Assembly (NCBI GenBank): GCA_004764695.1
Contig: SMSO01000005.1
Coordinates: 1,011,501 to 1,075,500 of the forward strand
Length of the DNA stretch: 64,000 bases
DNA from: Schizochytrium sp. TIO01
Taxonomy: Eukaryota > Sar > Bigyra > Thraustochytrida > Thraustochytriidae
Reading direction: 5' to 3'
Shown here: piece after piece, positions 18,658 through 28,590 of the stretch
How the letters are laid out: the number at the start of each line of letters is the position of its first letter
Position numbering within the stretch: position 1 is the stretch's first letter
The notes under the pieces: generated by a model
What the model saw: the letters and a program-made list of their open reading frames with translations, nothing else
What the model was told of the DNA's origin: nothing
Database searches by the model: none
Program-made: the position numbers and the translations under genes

Positions 18658-20778
18658 ATGGGAGGATATCTTGTAGCAGACAAAGCTGATTTCGAGGAGA
18701 AGACCGATTGTGCGCGACGCAAAATGTCGGGAGATGGGGAGGATATGGCTCCCGTGCGGCGCATTGCTCGCACGGAGCATTTGAATGCGTTTCTAACATC
18801 ATCTTCGTACGACCGTCTGGTGAACTTTCTGCTGGAGATGAATCATGCGGCCCTCGGTGGCAAACCCTCGAGTCCGAGCAATTTTGAAGGTGCCAGCGAA
18901 GCGGTTCTCGCAATGATCGAGATTCTCGAGAAAGCTGAACAGCTTTTGGAGGAATTCCCCCCAATGCAACAGAACGCACGTTTCGGAAATGCTTCATTTC
19001 GAGATTATATGGAGGCTATTCGGGAACGCAGCGAAGAAGATATGGCCTCGCTCAGTCAAGAACACGCCAAAGAGCTCGCAGGATATTGGTGTGCGAGCTT
19101 CGGCAATAGCCGCCGCCTAGACTTTGGTACAGGCCACGAGGCAAGCTTCCTCGTATGGATGTTCGCATGTCGTGAGCTTGAAATTACCGATGACCTGGAA
19201 GGTCTGGTGCTCCACGTGTTCCCTAGATATCTCGAACTGGTGTACTCTGTACAATCTCTCTACAGGCTGGAGCCGGCTGGGTCACACGGGGTCTGGTCTC
19301 TTGATGATTATCACATCCTTCCATTCGTTTTTGGATCTGCTCAACTTTGTTCTGCAGAAGACGGATCTCAAGGAAGTTTACTAGGCACTCGGCCCAAAAC
19401 TGTACGCGATCGAATGATGGTTGACGATCTGTCTCCGGTTAGTATGTACATGAGAGCGATCAAACGCATCAACGAGCTCAAGTCCGGCCCTTTCGAGGAG
19501 CATTCGCCGCTCTTGAACGATCTTGCGAATATTCCCTCCTGGAAAAAGGTCAACAGTGGTTTATTGGAAATGTTTAAAGGGGAGGTTCTTGGCAAATTTC
19601 CAGTCGCACAGCATTTTCTTTTCGGACCTACTTTCCCATGCACATGGGAAGTTAGCTCAGGCGACATCTCTATTCTAGAGAGCGATCAATCTGTAAGTAG
19701 CTCTCATGCAGGGAGCAGTAGTGGAGCTGGGGCGCCTTCTTCAGGTTCTGGCATCCCGAGCCCATTCGATGTGGCTCGACTTCGAACTCCAGCTGACGGA
19801 GATGCTCTGACGAAATATTTTGGAATTTCTCGACGGCCTACACACGGTGCTATTCGACCAGGCGGTTCTGGTGCATCCATGCCGCAGGGCGAAACCTGCA
19901 TGATGCCGAAGGATCTGAAAATTGCCGAGGAAACTGCAGCAGTGCCGCATACTTTACTTGACGGCGATCGCGGGGTTGAGGTGAAGGGGTTTCGCATCGA
20001 AACAAACAAGGGTCGTATATCTGGCGAAGCAGAGCTGGAAAATGTGAGAGACCAGCATACGTTTGAGGGTCACTGCTTGGATTTCCCTCTCCCTGAGATG
20101 CTTTTTGGGTTTAATAAAGTACAATTTACGCATCTTGACAGCGGAATAACACTTGATTTCAATGCTTCTGATGCTTTGTGCGGCTGTAAGATCGTACGCA
20201 ATGAGGAAGGTGAACCCGATCGCACGGTGTTCAAGCTGCCGAACTCTGCCCATTGGGAGAACAGGCAGACCTTGAACGGTGAAACCATTAAGTCGTGGCG
20301 AGATGATTTTGACTGGACTTTCTCTACACGCTATAGGGGTTCTTTGTCTCGTGATGGAGAGCCGATTCCAATGCCCACTGAGGTTTGTGATGAAAAAATC
20401 GACTACCAGCTTCTGCGCAAGCGCGAGCCATTTCTGTATTTTGACACTGTTCCTCTTTATGAAGATGATCTTTTCGACAATGGCGAAAGCAAGCTTACCG
20501 TACGCTTGCGTGTAATGACGTCATGCTTCTTTGCACTCTCTCGCCTTTGGCTTCGTGTTGATAACACCTTTGTGCGCTGCTTTGATACGCGTGTTTTCCA
20601 CAAATTTGACACCGACTATATTTTGGTGGAGCACACTCGTAAAGAAATGAGTGCCAAGGAGCTCCAGGATAAGGGCTTTGGTGATATGCGCATCATGATG
20701 AACGAGGAGCGGGTTGAAAAACTCTTGAAGGAAATTTCTTGCGAAACGGTGAAGATCCCTCTTACGTCTTCATCTTAG
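18658..20778 (+). CDS. PTPA-TIP41 fusion: two PP2A-family phosphatase regulators in one polypeptide
   Basis: One uninterrupted 706-residue frame. Residues about 38-330 are PTPA (PP2A phosphatase activator, Rrd1/Ypa1 family), a prolyl-isomerase-like chaperone that activates the PP2A catalytic subunit. Hallmarks are SFGNSRRLDFGTGHEASFL, EPAGSHGVWSLDDYHILPF, VFGSAQL and a KFPVAQHFLFG helix. A Ser/Gly/Pro linker spans about 345-430. Residues about 443-690 are TIP41 (TIPRL family), which binds catalytic subunits of PP2A, PP4 and PP6: LPEMLFGFNKVQFTHLDSG, FNASDAL, DWTFSTRYRG, VPLYEDDLFDNGESKLTVR, RVMTSCFF and RVDNTFVRCFDTR. Both domains look complete with conserved cores. Start: ATG 18658; ATG 18724 (MSGDGEDMAPVRR) is equally well placed and would still keep the whole PTPA domain. 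In animals, yeasts and plants these are separate genes. Likely cytosolic/nuclear. Confidence 0.95.
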   Translation: MGGYLVADKADFEEKTDCARRKMSGDGEDMAPVRRIARTEHLNAFLTSSSYDRLVNFLLEMNHAALGGKPSSPSNFEGASEAVLAMIEILEKAEQLLEEFPPMQQNARFGNASFRDYMEAIRERSEEDMASLSQEHAKELAGYWCASFGNSRRLDFGTGHEASFLVWMFACRELEITDDLEGLVLHVFPRYLELVYSVQSLYRLEPAGSHGVWSLDDYHILPFVFGSAQLCSAEDGSQGSLLGTRPKTVRDRMMVDDLSPVSMYMRAIKRINELKSGPFEEHSPLLNDLANIPSWKKVNSGLLEMFKGEVLGKFPVAQHFLFGPTFPCTWEVSSGDISILESDQSVSSSHAGSSSGAGAPSSGSGIPSPFDVARLRTPADGDALTKYFGISRRPTHGAIRPGGSGASMPQGETCMMPKDLKIAEETAAVPHTLLDGDRGVEVKGFRIETNKGRISGEAELENVRDQHTFEGHCLDFPLPEMLFGFNKVQFTHLDSGITLDFNASDALCGCKIVRNEEGEPDRTVFKLPNSAHWENRQTLNGETIKSWRDDFDWTFSTRYRGSLSRDGEPIPMPTEVCDEKIDYQLLRKREPFLYFDTVPLYEDDLFDNGESKLTVRLRVMTSCFFALSRLWLRVDNTFVRCFDTRVFHKFDTDYILVEHTRKEMSAKELQDKGFGDMRIMMNEERVEKLLKEISCETVKIPLTSSS

Positions 20779-21305
20779 GCTAGAATGACACCCATTCTTT
20801 ATGCCTTTTTGCTTTTCTTAATTTCATTGCCCCCCCTTTTTTCTTTCAGTTTTTTTTCTTACGACATATACGCAAAATGCATTCCTTTGTTTTGTTCTTA
20901 TTGAAAATGCCTTACCCACCTTTGCGCTGTTGAAATGGTTTCCTCATGAGCGCTTCCTGAGAATAGTAGAACCTTTGTTATGAAACAGAAATTAAACACA
21001 ATATTTGTGATGCATATGGAGATGTTTGCTCCTTGGTATATAGCTACTGCGATTCTAAAATCTACGCTATATGTATTTCTCTGAGATCCAAGTACTTCTG
21101 AAGCAGAATCAAATCAACTATATCTCAATATACAAAAAAGAGATGCTACCTGCTTATGTAAAGCGGGAGCCACAGTAAGTCAGATGATCAATTGCTTCCA
21201 TTTAAAAACAAGAAACAAAACAAATAAATCTTTAAAGAAGAAATTTGTTGGTCGGCGTACTTAAATGAATATGAACTAAGCGCATTATTGAAACCGATGA
21301 TTCAT
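20779..21305. other. Convergent spacer
   Basis: T-rich 3' flank of the PTPA-TIP41 gene, then AT-rich sequence to the 3' end of the nitronate monooxygenase gene. Nothing else seen. Confidence 0.4.
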
Positions 21306-22443
21306 TTACAAACGGGAGCTCACCAAAGCGTTGTTCATGCGGTAGCGAATTGTAGACTCGGCTTCGGCCATGAACTTATCCATAAGCTGCTTAACAGTAG
21401 GGATGTCGTCAATCAGACCAATAACCTGTCCAGCAGTCCAGATTCCGCCATCAGCGTCGCCGTCTTTCTCAGCCTGACGACCACGGGCACCAGCGACAAG
21501 GTGAGCAATATCACTGAAGTCAAGGTTCAAGCCCTTCTCCTTCTGGATCTCATCAACTTCGGAGGCAATCTTGTTTTTAAAGACACGTGCAGTGTTGTGA
21601 AGGGCACGAAACATAAGCACGGTGTCGGTCTCCTTGGCTTCCAGCATTCGTTGCTTGTAGGACTCAGGCCACATACATTCTTTGGTGGCACAGAAGCGAG
21701 TTCCCATGTTAACCCCTTCCGCTCCCAATGCAATGACAGCAGCGAGCTGCTTACCATCTCCAATACCTCCACTTGCGAGGTAAGGAACGCGGAGCTTTTT
21801 TGCAGCCTTGGCCAGGAGAACAATTGCACCAATGTCATCTTCACCAGGGCTATTTAGCGTTAGAATCAGTAACATATTTGTTAGTCCACATCCACAGGAA
21901 TTGATTAATCATCCTTCGCCTAAGTACTTGACATGGGCAGTGATATTACCCCAAGTGCACCTGGTGTAACAAAAATAGAAAAACTTACTGTCCAGCGCAC
22001 TCAAAGGAATCCATAGATACGATGTCAACGCCGATTTTCTCGGCGCTTAGAGCGTGACGAATTGTGACACACTTGTGAATGCAGATGAGACCAGCAGATT
22101 TAAATTTGCCGACCCACTTCTTTGGATTGTTTCCAGCGGTCTCCACGATCTTAACACCACTTTCAATGATGGCGTCAGCATAGGCCTCGTAGTCAGGAGG
22201 GTTAATTGCTGGGAGAATCGTAAGGTTGACGGCGAAGGGTTTCTTTGTCATCGCGCGAATGCGTTCTATATCGCGCTTGACATTTTCCGGAGATCCACAA
22301 GTCAGTGCTGTGAGCATGCCAAGACCACCAGCCTCAGAAACAGCTGCACAGAGCTCAACAGTGCCAACTCCAGTCATACCACCGCAAACAACAGGGTGCT
22401 CGATGCCGAGCAGTTCGGTCACACGAGTGCGGAAGGCCCCCAT
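21306..22443 (-). CDS. Nitronate monooxygenase (2-nitropropane dioxygenase family), two exons
   Basis: FMN-dependent TIM-barrel enzyme that oxidises alkyl nitronates such as propionate-3-nitronate. Exon 1 is 22443-21989 and exon 2 is 21849-21306. The 139-base intron 21988-21850 begins GTAAGT and ends TAG. Joining them gives 999 bases (332 residues plus stop) and restores the family hallmark ECAGHPGEDDIG exactly at the junction, which proves the splice. Other hallmarks are VVCGGMTGVGTVELCAAVS with AGGLGMLTAL near the N-terminus, and IHKCVTIRHALSAEKIGVD, whose HKC/RHA region carries the active-site His. The C-terminal part has WTAGQVIGLI. The upstream frame opens at a TTG (22506), but ATG 22443 (MGAFRTRVTELLGIEHPV) matches the usual family start. 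A GCTGCAG acceptor-like site just upstream (near 22500) leaves room for a 5' leader intron. Confidence 0.95.
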
Positions 22444-23855
22444 ATTGTCGCTCGTAAACTCTTCTTCTAAGTCAACACGTTCCGGCTTTGAAACACTGCA
22501 GCGCAAAAATTATATTTTATCAGTGAAAGGGTTTTGCAAGAATGAATCGCGTCGGTCCTCCCCCAAAATTTCGTTAGTTGTCATTGTAATAGGAAAGTTG
22601 ATCTTTCGCCCATCTTAGTACGAGCAAGAACAATTACACGAGTACTGTTGTTGATATCGAGAAAAATAATAGAGATCGGTCAAGAACTGCACAAGCGCAC
22701 ATGTTTCCCTGTTCCCAACTTTTGTCTAGTCGTGCAGATCTCAACTCTAATCTGAGGTGCTGCTCTGGTACTCGCACGATAGAATAGACAAGTACGAGTC
22801 CATCGGCTCGGTCCGCCGCCTCAGCGCGAGGCCTCTCAAGCTTCGCAAAATATTCAAAACCGGGGAAGGGTTTCATAAGTCCAGAAGGGGGTACGAAAGT
22901 GAACGTACAATGTAAGCGTGGTCTGTCTTCAAACCTTGGGCAGGAATGAAATTGGAGAACTGTTTTCTCTCTTCTTTTCTTGATTGGGAAACCAGGTTTT
23001 CTTGCCCTGTACCAGTATGTAGATACTATTATAAAAATAGGAAGAGGAAGTACGTGACAGTCGAGTGCGCTTTATACAGTCGCTCACAAGCACCTTGTGA
23101 AGGCGTTTTAATTCTTTTAATGAGTGTTTAAGGGGAAAGCTCTTTATGCTTATTTTTTTTAATTGATATGATACTTTCAAAGCCTAGAGATGACATTTTT
23201 ATTTTTTCGATTTCGGCTTCTACAATGCGCCACAATGAAGATCTAGGAACAGGCAACGTGATAGTTTTTTCTTATTTGCTTGTACTATCACCTGGCTCTA
23301 CTAGCGGCAACCCCCAGCACAGAGCTCATGTCCAATCGTCATGCTTTTCAATACCCGTATTACATGGCAGTTCCTTTGTACACGCACTCTCTTTAAGAAG
23401 AAATGGTGCATAATCTTTTCTATATCAATCTACTTTCAGTTGTTTATTTACCATGCTAGACTTAATGTCGGCTTTCCTTTACTGCTACATATACTCAACT
23501 GTTTTGTCGTAGTGATTGTTTGCTGCTGCTATGCGCCGCATGCACTTTAAAAAAAGAAAAGAATCAATCTATTTAAAAAAGCAATCCTACTCTTGCAAAC
23601 ACGAGTTCAATTTTCAAGTTTACAGATCTGCCAATGCCTTTGGTATCCTCCTTGATTCACGTTTCGAAAGATCTTTGGATGTACGTTATCTCGAGTTGCA
23701 GCTGTAAAGCCGTGGGGACAGTTTTCCAAGTTATTCCTGACACCGCGTGACCCTTTTTATTTTCCCAGTGATAGTATGTATGATGTATCTTTTTGTAGAA
23801 GCCGTTCTTCGGCAGGTAGAATTCAAATTCAGTTTCCACGACTAAGTCAGCTGTC
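22444..23855. other. Divergent spacer between nitronate monooxygenase and ATG5
   Basis: About 1.4 kb shared upstream region. Frames here (up to 81 codons) overlap each other on both strands and lack protein-like composition. No RNA gene or repeat recognised. Confidence 0.4.
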
Positions 23856-24839
23856 ATGGCTGCCGTGGCCTCACCCGATGTCCCTCCTGTTGTACGAGCC
23901 AGTTGGCGTGGTGGCCTACCTGTGCTCCTCGAGTGTTCTCCCTGTGACTTCGCTACCTCATCAGCTTCACCTTCTTCATCTTCTTCGTCTCCGAATCAAC
24001 AATCTCTAGCTCCGGGGTCCTCGGAAGCTGCTCCGCTTCCATCGCTGGTATTCTGCAGCCGCCAGTCCTTTCTACCCTTCGCGTTGGCGGCTCCTCTGGC
24101 CCACCTTCGTGGTGTGTCCATCGTCCCAGAGCCTATGCAAAGCGCTTGGATGGAAGCAAAACACGTGCCACTCAAATGGCAGTATCCTATCGGCGCCATC
24201 TTTGACACAATCTGCGGCGACCAGCGACCTCCCCTAAGGGTGAGGCTCCACCTATGTGGCGCAGGCCTTGATGGCTTGACAATGTCTTCAGGCTCGACGT
24301 CGGGATCTAGTTCCCAGAATATTGGCAACTCCTCGAATTCGAGAGCAATGGTAACCCCGATTCCTGGGCCAGGAAGAGCTCGTCAGGAGTTCTTCCATCT
24401 GTTCAAACAGGGTATGTTCTTAAGATTTGGATCAAGGCTGCCGTTCACGGAACTGGGTGATGACGAGGATGATGCACTATGGAGGAGCGTTGTGCATGGT
24501 CATGTGGATGAGTTCTGCGCAGTTATTGCTCGATTTCGGGATTTTAAACCGAAAGCCGCACCGGTCAGAATCTTGACAGTCATCCAAAAGGGTGACGCCA
24601 AGACGATTGCATGCACTCAAGTTTCGTTGCCCCTGAATAGTGAACTTACAGTGACCAGACTGTTGCAGGAGAATTTACCTGGCATGGATTCAAGAGCAGT
24701 TGCAAGGTGCCAGGGCATCGAGGTACCGATGGACGCAAAGGTAGTGGAGCTTTATGAGGCCTTGGCACATGGAGATATGTTTTTGTATATATGTCTGCAT
24801 GTGGATGGCGAAGACAGTGATGCTGAAAACCGTAGATAG
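23856..24839 (+). CDS. ATG5: Autophagy protein ATG5
   Basis: ATG5 is conjugated to ATG12 and, with ATG16, forms the E3-like complex that lipidates ATG8 on the growing autophagosome. Single exon, ATG 23856 in good context (gtcATGG), 327 residues. Ubiquitin-like domain A begins with the family start (ASWRGGLPVLLE) and ends with the strong signature PLKWQYPIGAIFDTI (from residue 105). A Ser-rich insertion (residues about 36-60) and a second one (about 140-155) are not typical of the family. The helical region contains QEFFHLFKQGMFLRFG; Lys184 there lines up with the known ATG12 acceptor lysine. The DDALWRSVVHGHVDEF helix and ubiquitin-like domain B (PVRILTVIQK... to MFLYICLHV) follow. The acidic tail is short. 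Its presence implies a canonical ATG12-ATG5 system elsewhere in the genome. Confidence 0.95.
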   Translation: MAAVASPDVPPVVRASWRGGLPVLLECSPCDFATSSASPSSSSSSPNQQSLAPGSSEAAPLPSLVFCSRQSFLPFALAAPLAHLRGVSIVPEPMQSAWMEAKHVPLKWQYPIGAIFDTICGDQRPPLRVRLHLCGAGLDGLTMSSGSTSGSSSQNIGNSSNSRAMVTPIPGPGRARQEFFHLFKQGMFLRFGSRLPFTELGDDEDDALWRSVVHGHVDEFCAVIARFRDFKPKAAPVRILTVIQKGDAKTIACTQVSLPLNSELTVTRLLQENLPGMDSRAVARCQGIEVPMDAKVVELYEALAHGDMFLYICLHVDGEDSDAENRR

Positions 24840-25533
24840 ATCGGTGTTGCTGGCGATAAAATGGATGTAGTCGTAAATGAGCTCAAAATTGATGCGTGAA
24901 AAGGACAAAGGACTTAGTTACCCCTGCAAGCTTGTTAGAAGATGATGGTCTCGTTTATTGTGCCAAATTTGTAAAATTACATTTAATTATTAGAAACTTG
25001 CCTCTCAGTGTTTATCTCGTGTTCCCACATATATACCATAATACTGAATACATTCTGGTGGGGAGGACGTGGGTTATGGACCAGCCACTCTCAGCGATGT
25101 ACCTTGAAACCTAGTAACAGCATATGATGATTATAACGTTCTCCGATTACTAGACCGTATCCAACTTGGGTCTGTTTATTCCTTTTAAAATGTTGTAGCC
25201 TCCTCTGAAGCTCGCGTCTAAGAATTAATAGATGTGCTAGAATATCTTACTTCAGCGTATACGATAACTCAGGGCTTAGAAGGATGATTTAATTCAATTT
25301 CTTTCAACCTTTTTAGTATATGACCAAGTTTCCCTTTTGTTTTGTTTTTTTGTGTGCAAAAATAATGAATACATTCAAGATAATCTTGCTGAAGGTTTCC
25401 TCAAACCTGACACCTTAGTTTGTCTAAAAATGGGAAGATAATTGGGGTGTTAAAGATACGCATAGAGTTTAAACAAGGAATAAGAAACCGCAGATATACA
25501 GCAGGAAGGAATGCGGAAGATCTGACTATATGC
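24840..25533. other. Convergent spacer
   Basis: AT-rich 3' flanks of ATG5 and the thioesterase gene. Nothing recognisable. Confidence 0.4.
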
Positions 25534-26655
25534 TTACTTCCTCTTAGGCTTCACAGGGCGGATGAGGCCCTCCTGCAGAGTTGTGCATACCAAATCACCA
25601 GAGACAGCATCAAAGATTTCCCCAGACACGAACCCACGTGCATTGGCGGCCACTGGAGAGGTTTGCTCGAACAAAATCCAATCGTCGAAAGTAAAAGGCT
25701 TGTGAAAATGCATGGAGTGAGTAAGCGAGGCTGCCATGACGGATTTGGACCATACCGTGGCTTTGTGGGGAAGAAGGGAGGTCCCTAAAAACCCGAAATC
25801 CACCATGAATGCCAACATCGACTGCGCAAGCTGAGTGTCGGTAAGCTCATTTCGCAAGCTTGCATCTCCAGGAAGTTCTTCGTTCATCAGATTTGCAGCA
25901 AACGATTTTTTAGCCTCCTCCAGTGACCCATTTGTTTTAAACCAACTGTACTGGTGTGGGTCAATGCCCTCATCAGCATCAAGAATGCTTCGGACTAAAC
26001 CAGGCCGCACATGTACAGGCTGTTCTTCTCCAAACATTACGTACTGAACCTGCGTTGGAATTACCTTATCAAGAGGTTTGTGAAGTTCCTTGGCAAGAGC
26101 TTCATAGCGCGGGCGATTGGGGCCAAGCTTATCTGGATGCACATAGTGCTCATCGGTAAGCTTAGAGCTCGCAGATGGCATCGGATTTGCCTGGTGTTCA
26201 TATCCAGGTTCCTCGACGTGGTAATTCACGAGCATATCAAGGATGTCGCCATGGTCCTGGTAAGCTCTCACACGTCGACTAGCAAAGCTACGCCCATTAC
26301 GAACATGTTCAACAGCAAACCTTGGCAATTCGTCGCATGTACCTTCCCGTACGAACATGCAGCTCATCCAGTGCGCATCCATGGATTCGTCCACAGTCAA
26401 GGATGCCGCAGAGAGAGCCTGAGCCATGGCTTGGCCTCCAAAAAGCCTACCCCAGCCAAAATCCTGGTTACTGCGGCCCTCAAATATATCAACAACGCGG
26501 GAGTGAGAAGTAGTCGCTCTTGGTCCGGGCGAGACGTCCTCATGACGCTCAATTGGCTTCACTGTCAGATGAGCAAGGAAATCCACCAGAGAAAGATCCT
26601 TAAAGCTGCCAGCAATGCTGCTACCGAGCTTGTTCGCGAGCTTCATTTGAGACAT
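25534..26655 (-). CDS. Acyl-CoA thioesterase II family (TesB/ACOT8-like), with an altered catalytic position
   Basis: Double-hotdog protein of the family that hydrolyses fatty acyl-CoA to free acid and CoA. The frame opens at GTG 26703; the first ATG is 26655 (MSQMKLANKLGSS), giving 373 residues. First hotdog: GRLFGGQAMAQALSAAS and RSFASRRVRAYQDHGDILDM. Second hotdog: VDFGFLGTSLLPHK, then ASLTHSMHFHKPFTFDDW, SPVAANARGF and a C-terminal TTLQEGLIRP. In TesB and ACOT8 the second-hotdog motif reads SLDHSMWFH and its Asp is catalytic; here that residue is Thr312 (codon ACT at 25722-25720). The Ser and Gln of the usual catalytic set are present. The C-terminus is PKRK, not a PTS1 signal, so peroxisomal import by that route is not supported. 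Activity is therefore uncertain although the fold is clear. Confidence 0.9.
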   Translation of the reverse strand: MSQMKLANKLGSSIAGSFKDLSLVDFLAHLTVKPIERHEDVSPGPRATTSHSRVVDIFEGRSNQDFGWGRLFGGQAMAQALSAASLTVDESMDAHWMSCMFVREGTCDELPRFAVEHVRNGRSFASRRVRAYQDHGDILDMLVNYHVEEPGYEHQANPMPSASSKLTDEHYVHPDKLGPNRPRYEALAKELHKPLDKVIPTQVQYVMFGEEQPVHVRPGLVRSILDADEGIDPHQYSWFKTNGSLEEAKKSFAANLMNEELPGDASLRNELTDTQLAQSMLAFMVDFGFLGTSLLPHKATVWSKSVMAASLTHSMHFHKPFTFDDWILFEQTSPVAANARGFVSGEIFDAVSGDLVCTTLQEGLIRPVKPKRK

Positions 26656-27618
26656 GACTCCAGAATATACAGCAAATGTGAAGCGTTGTTGCAGCTCGAA
26701 CACGCGTTCAAGGACTGGTCTCTTTTCGTTTCCTGAGCACTGAGAATCACCGTGATAATTGAATGATTCACTGAATTACTTTTAATTAACACGATCTTTT
26801 CAATATAAGAGCGCATTTTTGCAAAAGACCGGAAGCACACGCTCCTTTCTTCTTCGCGTGTAGTGCATAAAAGGACACAACTGTCGAGACAGGAAGAAGA
26901 ATAAACTCATGAACTTTTAGTCTTCCGAGGGCGCAAGGTATCTTAAAGCGTTTCGAGACAGCTCACATGGCTCTTGAGGATTTTGGTGCTTTCTTGCAAA
27001 CATGAGCGGACTAAATAGTCGTCGTCATCATTATTAGACACTTTCATATTACTAGTTAGGATCATATAATAGTTATTGGTCTAGCTAAATACTAAACATC
27101 CAACAACAGTGCTGATGCCAACAAAGCAGGATCACAGGTGAAATCGAGACTTGAAAACCAGAGATAGAGCGGGACATATGGGGGTTCGACGCAGCTTGCT
27201 TATTTAAGCGGATTAACCTTACCTAAGTTGCAGCTGCCTAGTTTCTCCATTCAACAGCTTGAGGGACCTCTTATTAGATATTGCGACCTTCATGATTTTC
27301 TTCTCGTTTCGGCAGCTCTCCATTTTGCGTCACATCTTTTCCATCTTGAGGAAATAATCAAACTTGACCAATTGTTTTCGGGGAGGGGGGGGGCCTAGGT
27401 AGGTATGCAGTTAGAGAGTATGGAAGCGTGGAAAAAGTACTCATGCTGGGGAATATCTTGGACATCTATTTTGAAATCTTGAGTTAACATTACTGAAAAG
27501 CAATGACATCTGTGCTCTAAAATTTCATAGTTCTTCTTATGATCTAAAATGAATAATTAGCTTTACACCTTCAAACGTCCAAGTTGATCGCTTAGGGTGT
27601 TATCTGAAGTATTGCCGA

Positions 27619-28030
27619 GATCTCCAATCGAAGGAACTAGTGGACAAGACACTGCTAGAGTTCTCGGCATCCCTTTGTAAAGACCCTCAATTATACAGGG
27701 CTCGCAGTCGAGTGGAATTAGGTAACCAGACCTGCACGGTTGAGAAGTTAAGAACCAAAAGTGTGATGACACAATCAAGTATGGTGTAATTTGAATTAAT
27801 AATTGAAGAGTTGAGTTAATATAGACCCGCCTACTCTGTATAACAAGGTTCAAGAATGCAATAGTTTCCTAATTTCTACATGAACCAGTCTGCGTTGAGA
27901 TTCGATTCCCAGGACAGCAGTTCGCTGACTCCTCACACGGACCTTTTTTAATCCTTCATCACACGACTCTTCCCTTATTCTTCATAGTCGACCTCCAGCT
28001 GACCAAATTCATCTCTCGGCAAGTATTTAA
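27619..28030. repeat. Diverged direct repeat, copy A
   Basis: Starts with a 20-base string (GATCTCCAATCGAAGGAACT) shared exactly with copy B 599 bases downstream, followed by patchy similarity for about 400 bases, ending near CATAGTCGACCT versus GATAGTCAACCT. Much older than the 750-bp pair upstream. Confidence 0.75.
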
Positions 28031-28217
28031 ATAGTTTTTAAGAAGATGAGGCAAGTTCTTTGCATTTATGTAAAAAAAATAAGGATAATTACGTTATCGC
28101 TTGTTCTGTGCATTTCTATTTTTGATAATTCAAGGCTTTTTAATAGGATTCAGACCTGTTCTGCCCTGTGCAGTGAGCCTTTTCATCGGTGACCTCAGCC
28201 TAGTTCCGGATCGCTGC

Positions 28218-28590
28218 GATCTCCAATCGAAGGAACTAATGGACAAGACTTTGCCAGAGTCCTAAGCGCTCCATTTTAAGACCTCGAAGTGTTAGTACTT
28301 ACTTAGAACTAAACAACCATACTTTCGTGGTTGCGAGTCCATGATATGAAAGTGTACATAAACACTCGCTAGAATCAAATATGGCGGAATGAAAATTGAT
28401 GGTTGAAGAGACGAGTTAACCTAAACTCGTCAATTATCTATAAACAGTACCCTAATCACAACATAAGTTAGGCCTTGACATTGGATTCCTAGGATAACAG
28501 ATTGCCAACTCTTAAAACCTCCCCAAGTATCTTGCCTTATCTTGATAGTCAACCTTCGAATTCATCTTTTAGCACATATGTTTTTATGAA
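28218..28590. repeat. Diverged direct repeat, copy B
   Basis: Partner of the copy starting at 27619. Shared landmarks in the same order are GGACAAGAC, CAATCAAGTATGG versus GAATCAAATATGG, GTTGAGTTAA versus ACGAGTTAAC, and GATTCCCAGGA versus GATTCCTAGGA. Confidence 0.75.

Noticed and set aside
22504-22620. Upstream extension of nitronate monooxygenase through an ATG near 22590
   Set aside because: That frame meets a TAA just before the monooxygenase frame; ATG 22443 fits the family start. A leader intron remains possible.
26011-26736. 241-codon plus-strand frame
   Set aside because: Antisense to the acyl-CoA thioesterase gene, which has clear family motifs.
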